Shown: one piece after another, positions 57,101 to 64,000 of the stretch
Numbering within the stretch: the first letter of the stretch is position 1
Layout of the letters: every line of letters begins with the position of its first letter
NCBI GenBank assembly: GCA_020310875.1
Contig: CM035407.1
Location: 86,160,342 to 86,224,341 of the forward strand
Direction: 5' to 3'
From: Ceratopteris richardii
Taxonomy: Eukaryota > Streptophyta > Polypodiopsida > Polypodiales > Pteridaceae
DNA length: 64,000 nt
Made by a program: the position numbers and the translations under genes
Notes under the pieces: generated by a model
Told to the model about the DNA's origin: nothing
The model's input: the letters and a program-made list of their open reading frames with translations, nothing else
Databases searched by the model: none

Positions 57101-58540
57101 ATGCCATGTGTCGTAGAGGACTGAAGATAAAGAGACAAGGAAGAAGGAAAGAGAAAGAAGTGAAGACAAGCGGGCCCAAAATTTTCATAATTGACCCATT
57201 TTTCTTTTTCAAAGTTCCATTGTTAAACCTTCAAGAAGCCATGTAAATGCTCTAGAGGAGTCCTCTAGATCTATGATCCTTGAAGAATGTAGCATTATCT
57301 ATTTACAATAGTAGGAACTTAGAGATTTATATGAAAAGTACTGGTCTCATATATGAAAGGACCATTTTTAGGGCACATGTATATAAGTCACTTGGTGAAT
57401 CTTTGTAAAGTGTTTTTGCCATTGTGAAAAGCTAACAAGCTGAAATTTTGAATTTACTTCTTCTTGTCTTCTTCTTCATGAGCTTGTATGTGTGTGTGAT
57501 GCATGAAATGTGTGCCTAATGGTGTTGTTTACCCCATTGCCTTATCTTCTCCAATTAAGCTAAAAAATCCATCATTGGATGCATCTCATCGAGAGCTTCC
57601 AAAAGACCCATTATTGACTATATTTGGGTATCCAATATGGTTTGATTTGTGCTTGCCATCGTAACAAGTATCGTGGTACACATTTCCAGTGAGAGAGGTG
57701 ATGTGAGAGGTAGTCAGACCTAATTTGCACACATTGTTTATTCATTCATTCCATTAACCATCATGAGAGCACATGTCCTCATATGCTTGATATGGTCTAA
57801 GTCCACGGATTGATAATTTAACGAGTATATTAATCCACCACTATATGCACTTGTTGGTGATTGAGGTATAGTCTCCTTCATCACAAGTCCCTAAGACATC
57901 GTGAGCTTAGGTATACACATTTTTGGTGTTTTTGCAAGGGAACATTCCAATCAAGGTGCCTTCATGATGGTTATAGCTTTTCTATGAAGGTACTAAGTGT
58001 GAAGAAGTGATTTCACTTGCTTGGAAATTCAGAGATTTTCTTGCACTTTTTACTCCATACACTTTTTGTGTGTCTGAAAAGATTTTAGGTTTCGGTGTGA
58101 GAGTGGAAGGAGTTAGGGTAGGAAGTAGGAAAGATATTGTAGAAGAATAGTAGATTTTTCATTTCCAAAAATTCACCAAACAAAAATAAAAAATCCTTTC
58201 AAGTTTTCTTTGAGTCTCTAGTCATAGCAAGAGACTAAAACCCAAAAAATCACCACATGTGGTTCACTTGTTTTGTGCAAGTGTTGAGGAGTTCATTCAT
58301 GATTTGTATCACCAAGCAGGTATCATGCAAAGTTTGGAGCTTAGAGAGAGAATTGAGTGCTGAAACCTTGAGGAGATATTCTGGAAGGTGAGCTCTACAC
58401 CATCAGTAGAATAAAAGTTTGATTAATCACTCACTAGGTGCACAAGGGAGAATATCTTCCTATAATTGAAATGGCACATGCAAGAGCAACATGAGGTCAT
58501 TTTTCAATAGTCAAAACCGTAAAAATGATTCTCTTTGCAG
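57101..58540. other. unassigned 1.4 kb between gypsy C1 and C2
   Basis: No coding signature. Pyrimidine-rich and TG-rich stretches near 57450-57500 and a T-rich region near 58150 are compatible with LTR or untranslated sequence, but I found no matching partner copy in the window. Confidence 0.35.
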
Positions 58541-58547
58541 GCTTATG

Positions 58548-59522
58548 GTGGTCTACCCTACACATGGATGTCGAAACATATGTACAAAGTTGTGCTACGT
58601 GCCAACAAATTAAGTACCCAATACGATGAGATGACATGCCCTTAAGACCTATGGTTAGTGCATGAGCATTCTCAAGATGGGGAATTGACTTTATTGGACC
58701 AATCACTCCCTCAACAAAAGGATCTCATGTTGAATACATTATAGTGGCTATCGATTATTTAACAAAATGGGTAGAAGCAAAAGCCACTAGGAAAAATGAT
58801 GCTCGCACTATTGCTAAGTTTTTATTCCAAAACATATTCATTAGATTTGGACTACCTATTGAGATTGTAAGTGATAGAGGTATGCACTTCATTAATGAAG
58901 TCATTGAGTCACTCATGAATGAATTTCTAGTGATTCATAAAAAATCAGCACCCTATCACCCACAGGTTAATGGACAAGCCAAAATTTAAAATAAAGTGTT
59001 ATGTACTGTTCTAATCAAGATATCAATGATGGAAGGTCAGATTGGGACAAACAATTGCATCATGCAATATGGGCCTTTCGAGTAGCTTATGAAATGGCTA
59101 TCAGAACAACACCTTTTAATCTAGTCTTTGGACAAAATGCAATACTGACAATTGATTTCTTGGTTCCTACTCTATGAGTAGCCTAGAAGTATGAGTAGAT
59201 TGGACACAAACTATCAAAACAATTGGACCGAATAGAGAAATTGCACGAGAGTAAATTACAAGTTGTAGCTCACATCTATGCTACAAAGAGAAGGCAAATG
59301 GCTTATTATGATGCTCACATTAAGGATAAAGGCCTTAGGGTGGGAGATTTAGTGTTGGTCTATAGACAAAAACAACATGCTAAAAAACTACATCAGCGAG
59401 GATATGGACTGTTGCTGATCAATAGAATTTCCACAAGTGGAGCCATTAACCTAGCCACTCTCGATGGAGACATCCTACCCAATTACATAAGTGGATATAG
59501 AGTCAAAAAGTATATGGCGTAA
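58548..59522 (+). pseudogene. gypsy integrase remnant C2
   Basis: Plus strand: HMDVETYVQSCATCQQIKYP (zinc region), WGIDFIGPITPSTKG (first Asp), VAIDYLTKWVEAKATRKND, IEIVSDRGMHFINEV (second Asp), YHPQVNGQAKI where the expected Glu is Lys. Frames break at 58988. The C-terminal part resumes at 59223 (LVLVYRQKQHAKKLHQRGYG) with a degenerate GPY/F-like module. The zinc and core region carry in-frame stops. Confidence 0.82.
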
Positions 59523-59759
59523 TTGACAGAACAAATGTTAGTGAGACTCTTAGGAGCACAAAATAGAAAGAAAGAAGAGGAAAGAATAAAGGAAGAACCT
59601 AGATTAGAAGCCTAAGAGTGGATATGGAAATGAAAGGAATGGATATGAGAACATGATGAAAGGTACTTTCAAGGATAAGAGCCTATCCCCATGGAAAATT
59701 ACCACACCAACCATGTAAAAACCCTAGGTAGTCTAATATGACAACCATACTTAAGCCTA

Positions 59760-60290
59760 GGGATTGGTAAGGAAGAGTACCAATTAGTGAATTCATTAAT
59801 TGACATGGGAGCAACTCTAAGCAGTATACATGCTTCCTTAGCTGAGAAGCTCAAGGCACAACTCATTCCAACCAAGGCTCATATGATATGGATCGGAGGT
59901 AATACCATTGAGTGTCTAGGAGAAGCATCCATGTCTTTATACTTAGAGAACAATGCCATGCAAAAAAGCCTCTTAGTCTACAAAGACTTAGACTTTCTGA
60001 AAGAACTACTCCTAGGTCAAGATTGGATTTTTGAATTCGAAGTTACAATCCACCTAGCTCAAGGATACATATCGGCAAAAATAGGCCACAGAGAGATTTT
60101 TGGTCTACTAGATGAGAAACCACTAAAATGGACATGCATGGAAAACCCTAATATCATAGATCAAAGTGAACATGCAAAAGAATCCCCATCCAAACCCTCA
60201 TCCACCGACCCAATTCTTCTATCTAAACACAAAATCAATGAAATACCTTGTTCTATTTTACGTGACCAAACTATCCCTTCCTCTCAGTAG
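59760..60290 (+). pseudogene. retropepsin-like fragment downstream of the C2 integrase
   Basis: The frame reads EYQLVNSLIDMGATLSSIHA, an aspartic-protease active-site pattern with Met in place of Ser/Thr (D-M-G-A), followed by GGNTIECLGEASMSLYLEN and KELLLGQDWIFEFEVTIHL (the second conserved LGxDW block). Length about 165 codons, open to 60290. In gypsy elements the protease precedes RT. Here it follows the integrase on the same strand, so it is either the start of another copy or a rearrangement. Confidence 0.6.
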
Positions 60291-62928
60291 ACTAATCCTG
60301 AGTGACTTCATGAGGTAATTCATTCTAGAGAGCACTATGAGAGATTAACCACTTATCGCTCCTCAAGACCAACTCAAAAGCAGTATGGCAAAGGCATAAA
60401 ATGAGTGTGGACTTGCAAGGATCAACTTCAACAACACAAATGCAAGGGTGATCTGGAACCAAACAAAAAACCTAAGAGGCGAGGAGCTAGCAAGGATCGA
60501 AGTTGCTAGATTGGAAGTCTAAATTAAAATTGATTCTAGGAACTATGCTCTTAATAGCCCACCTTGGATCCTCACATGCTCAACTGAGGGTGATCGTCTC
60601 AAGGTAACCATGTGCTGAAAAGGGCCCTATGGATGCCTAACAATGATGCCATATGAGTTTGGAGAGGAATTTTTATAGTTTTTTGAATGAATTTGGGCCA
60701 TTGGATCTAGAGAAATCAACTCTCAACCCTAAGATCAACTACTTTTGATTACAACCATTGGATTTATCAAATGGATGGCTAAGATTGGTTCTTTATATGA
60801 TATCTAGGTCAAAGGGGGAAAAATATGCACCTTCATTCTCCACCATTGGATCTGGGGCTGATATGGACTGTCGGATCAGTGCTGACATCAATTTGGATAA
60901 GATAAGCTGCTATTTTTGGATGAACTTTGCATTATTGATCTTTGATCATAAAAAATATCTTATCCGATGAAAAAACTCGTGGATCCTCCTTGCTTTAAGC
61001 TTTAGTGCATCTCCACCCTTGAATGTGAGCTCATCTTGACCGTACAACATGGTTCAATCATTGTTTGCCATGTGGTAGTTTGCTTATTCTAGGAAACTGC
61101 AATGACCTTGAAAACTAGATTTTGTGTTCTTTGACCCGTCAAATAACCTTTGATGAAGATGAAAATTTGTAGGGCTATATTTTGAAAAGTCTCCTTAAGG
61201 AATATGCAGAAAAAACTCCCATCTGAATCTCCCTTATACAAAGTTGACTACACTTGGAAGTTTGTAAGGTGGTGTTAAGGTGTCTAGGAAGCTCTGATAG
61301 CCTTGAAAATTTGTACAAATATGTAGCCACATATGATCTTTATACATGCCAAAGCATATGGCTAACAAAAATTCCTATACAAGATTTTGTAGGGCCTAAG
61401 TGGAAAAATTACATTTTTTACTAAATGCACATGGCATATCAATGTGCTAGAAAATCCATTTACATGTGAAATTCAGGCTATAGATTGCCTTTGATAGGCT
61501 CTACAAGTATATGAATTTTCATGTGATTTGGAGACATTGAAATTTTTTCCTTAATTTCCAAAACTTTGACCAGCTTTGACCGCTACCCTGGATTTGCTTC
61601 ATTTCTTCCAAAGTTTGCATGTGAACTCCCTTTGACATCCTTGATGCATCTTGGAATTCTCAAGCAATTATGGCTACCTTCACCGAATGTGTTTCCTGTA
61701 GGCCTTCATGAATGAGAGAGGAGAGAAAATCTTGACGACATTTTTCCCCACTAAACCTACGATTCCTCCGAAAGCGCCACTCTAGTCTTTCTGAAAAAAA
61801 AAGTTCCAGGCATCAAATTCTTTTGTAGGCAACATAAGAAACATGGAAAAAAAAAATTAATCATATGCATAAATGAGTAGGCACTATGACATGAAGCAAA
61901 ATTTGCATGAAAGAAAGAATTGAAACATGCAACATGAATATGCATGAACAAATAGGCAACATATATGCAAATGAACAAGCAACATTGACAACAAGAAAGA
62001 AAACAAACAAGCATCAATATGAAGTGGAAGTGAATGTATTGAGTCATTTTAGGCATCAATTCCTCTCATCTTGAAGAAAAATTTGTACCTTTTTCATAAA
62101 ACAATCTACCTTAAATATGATTATAAACAAAGATTTAGGATTTTCAAGAGACATCTTTCATCTTTAGCTTATTTTAGGTCAACTTCTTTCCTACATAAAT
62201 ATGAATATTCTATTTCTCTAATAACATGCAAGGAAATCTAACTAAACTCCACTAATACATAAATCTACCTATATAGCCTGTGATTTATTCTGCTATGCCT
62301 CCTTAGCTTCCTTTGGCTTGTTCTCTCTCTTTTTTTTAATGATGATTCGGTGACTTTATGGTTACGTTCACTTTTTTGGGGTGGAAGAAAGTGTAAACTT
62401 CCTGGTAACATGTAGCAGCTTATCTTTTTTTTTTTATGATGAGGAAAAATTAAACCTTGATTCAAGGTACAACCATTTTTTATGACAGAGAACATTCATT
62501 TAAACTCTGATACAAGTGTTGTGACGTGGATTCAGGATGTAGAAACATGTAGTAGCAGGAGCTAGGACTTCAACAATTATGCTTTCGATATAAGATACAT
62601 ATGCATGTTTGTAGATGAAATTCATGTGACCAAAATAAACCTCCAAATCTACATGTCCTATATTTCCATAATCCTAGATTATAACTGATTTCTTAGTAGA
62701 CAAATTACTACTTAAGATACAACTTTACACAAGTAGAGAAATCATCATTTGCCCCTTTTGACTCAAGTAATGTGGATATGCAATGCAATGCAAAGATTGA
62801 GAAGAAACATGGACGAAGTGAAATTGGAAACATGCAAGAATGGGAAAAAAGTGGATGGAACTTGAAAAAACAAAGCAACATGAATTCCAAAAAGAAATTA
62901 TATTTTTATTTTAATTATTTTTATTTAT
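60291..62928. other. 2.6 kb with nothing recognised
   Basis: AT-rich sequence without a supported ORF, LTR pair or TIR. A repeated phrase CCATTGGAT occurs at 60707, 60765 and 60842. Short A- and T-runs occur at 61796 and 62425. Frames up to 100 codons on the minus strand (61757-62059) are hydrophobic low-complexity and probably chance. Confidence 0.4.
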
Positions 62929-63912
62929 TTATTTATTTTTAGTTTTTATTTTTATCATGGATACTCCTTTTTCTGAATCGGCCTCATTGTTGTCATCTTC
63001 TTCAATGTCATCATCCAATATGTACTCCTCATGATCACGTTTCTTGAATAGCTTTATCCTTTTACCTGCAATCAAAGTTTTTAATGCAACACCATTTAAT
63101 TCACAAAGAGCATACATACCATTGTTGTTGACGTTTGATACAATGTATGGCCCAAACCACCATTGAGTGAGTTTTTTGCGTGCATCATATTGAGAGTCAA
63201 ATGTACTATCATAAATGAGCACCCAATCTCCTCCTTCAATCGGCTTAGGACGCAATCGATGAGTTTTGTCAAAATAAAGCTTGTTCTTCATTCTAGACTC
63301 TCTTAATTTTTCAACAGCATCATCAAGTCTTAATTTACCTTGTTCTAATTGTTTGAGGCGCAAACTCAAAAAATCATCAACAAGGCAAATTTGACCATGC
63401 ACATGAGACTAAATTGGAAACAACGGTTTTTGACAGTATATGAGTTCAGCATGCATATATCCTATGGTACATGTGCATGCCATTCTATCTGCCCAAAGAG
63501 CAAAGGGTAAGAATCTAGGCCATTGTTTAATGTCACCATTACATGCTTTAGATATAGATTTCACAATAGGTGGATGCCTTCTCTCTATTTTACCATTGGC
63601 CTCTGGATTATATGCAGTAGTGAGAGACAAACGAATACCGTGATGTTCAAAGAACTCTTTAGCTTCTCTTGCATTTAACTCTCCATGACCGGCAACTACT
63701 TTCTCTATGTACCCAAAGCGACTTATGACATCTTCAAGCAAGAATTTGAAAACATTGTATGTGGTCTTAGATCGTAGTGTGCATCCCTCTACATGATTAG
63801 TTAAGTCCTCTCTTGCAAGTACAATGTAACACATTTTATCAATACCTTTAGGCATAGTTACAAGATCTACTACCCACTTGTAGTGAATACAAGGTGGATA
63901 ACTAGGATGCAA
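62929..63912 (-). pseudogene. gypsy integrase C3 with GPY/F module
   Basis: Two minus-strand frames separated by one stop (63403-63411 region). The core (63409-63912) reads YKWVVDLVTMPKGIDKMCYI (first Asp), EKVVAGHGELNAREAKEFFE, where the second catalytic Asp position appears as His, and TTAYNPEANGKIERRHPPIV (Glu kept). The C-terminal frame reads RMKNKLYFDKTHRLRPKPIE, GGDWVLIYDSTFDSQ, QWWFGPYIVSNVNNNGMYAL (GPY/F module) and an acidic tail. Ty3/gypsy-type integrase, probably inactive. Sequence from 63913 to the window end is upstream of this and not interpretable alone. Confidence 0.78.
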
Positions 63913-64000
63913 ATGTTGGAGTCAATGTCAATATGGTCCAATAATAGCTTCATTAGAAGCTTTCTCTCTTCAATTCCCAGCTAGGTGTAACATTGTATGT

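Noticed and set aside
61757..62059. 100-codon hydrophobic minus ORF as a membrane protein
   Set aside because: Phe/Cys-rich low-complexity translation of A/T-rich DNA without conserved features.

Overview
This window is plant nuclear DNA, and almost all of it is transposable elements. The clues are Ty1/copia and Ty3/gypsy polyproteins of plant type, primer sites matching plant initiator Met-tRNA (TGGTATCAGAG), a CACTA DNA transposon beginning CACTACAACA, an L1-like LINE remnant, and one ordinary gene for a plant SAM-domain protein. Such density and layered nesting suggest a large, repeat-rich genome (fern, gymnosperm or large angiosperm). The sequence does not let me name the species. No rRNA, tRNA, CRISPR array or bacterial-style operon was seen.

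Layout. 1-4.5 kb: flank and the SAM-domain gene on the minus strand (2249-3373), the only convincing host gene. 4.6-17 kb: remains of a LINE ORF2 (4572-5690, with a probable C-terminal piece at 16520-16834), into or beside which sit a decayed LTR element (I), a gag-less copia element nested inside it (H, 7486-11353), and a CACTA transposon with terminal inverted repeats and a 3-bp target duplication (12922-16267). 17-50 kb: a stack of nested LTR elements. The oldest layer is copia element F (minus). Into it went copia A2 (minus), gypsy-type element D (minus) and copia A4 (plus). A1 (plus) lies inside the LTR of A2, a large near-intact copia B (minus, 26154-32970) lies inside the RT of A1, and a small element E lies inside an LTR of D. 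Fragments A5 and G follow. 50-57 kb: a gypsy element C1 (minus) whose reverse transcriptase is split by a complete family-A copia, A3 (51609-56751, perfect TSD CCATC). 57-64 kb: further gypsy integrase and protease remnants (C2 plus, C3 minus) separated by unassigned AT-rich DNA.

How the parts relate. Family A (copies A0-A5, LTR about 230 bp beginning TGTTGATATATTTAGG and ending CTAACTCCAACA) is the dominant repeat and appears in both orientations. Its copies carry many stops, and some of those stops occupy the same codon in several copies. Relative ages follow from nesting and by-eye LTR comparison: A3 LTRs about 92% alike, D about 93%, E about 94%, B about 96-97%. None of the elements looks fully intact. 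B is closest, with two in-frame stops. I found no convincing new biological system. The most interesting items are the stops shared between A copies, the element D that pairs a gag with a coiled-coil ORF and no pol, the rearranged A1/A2 head-to-head junction, and the CACTA element with a 1.5-kb alternating purine-pyrimidine core.
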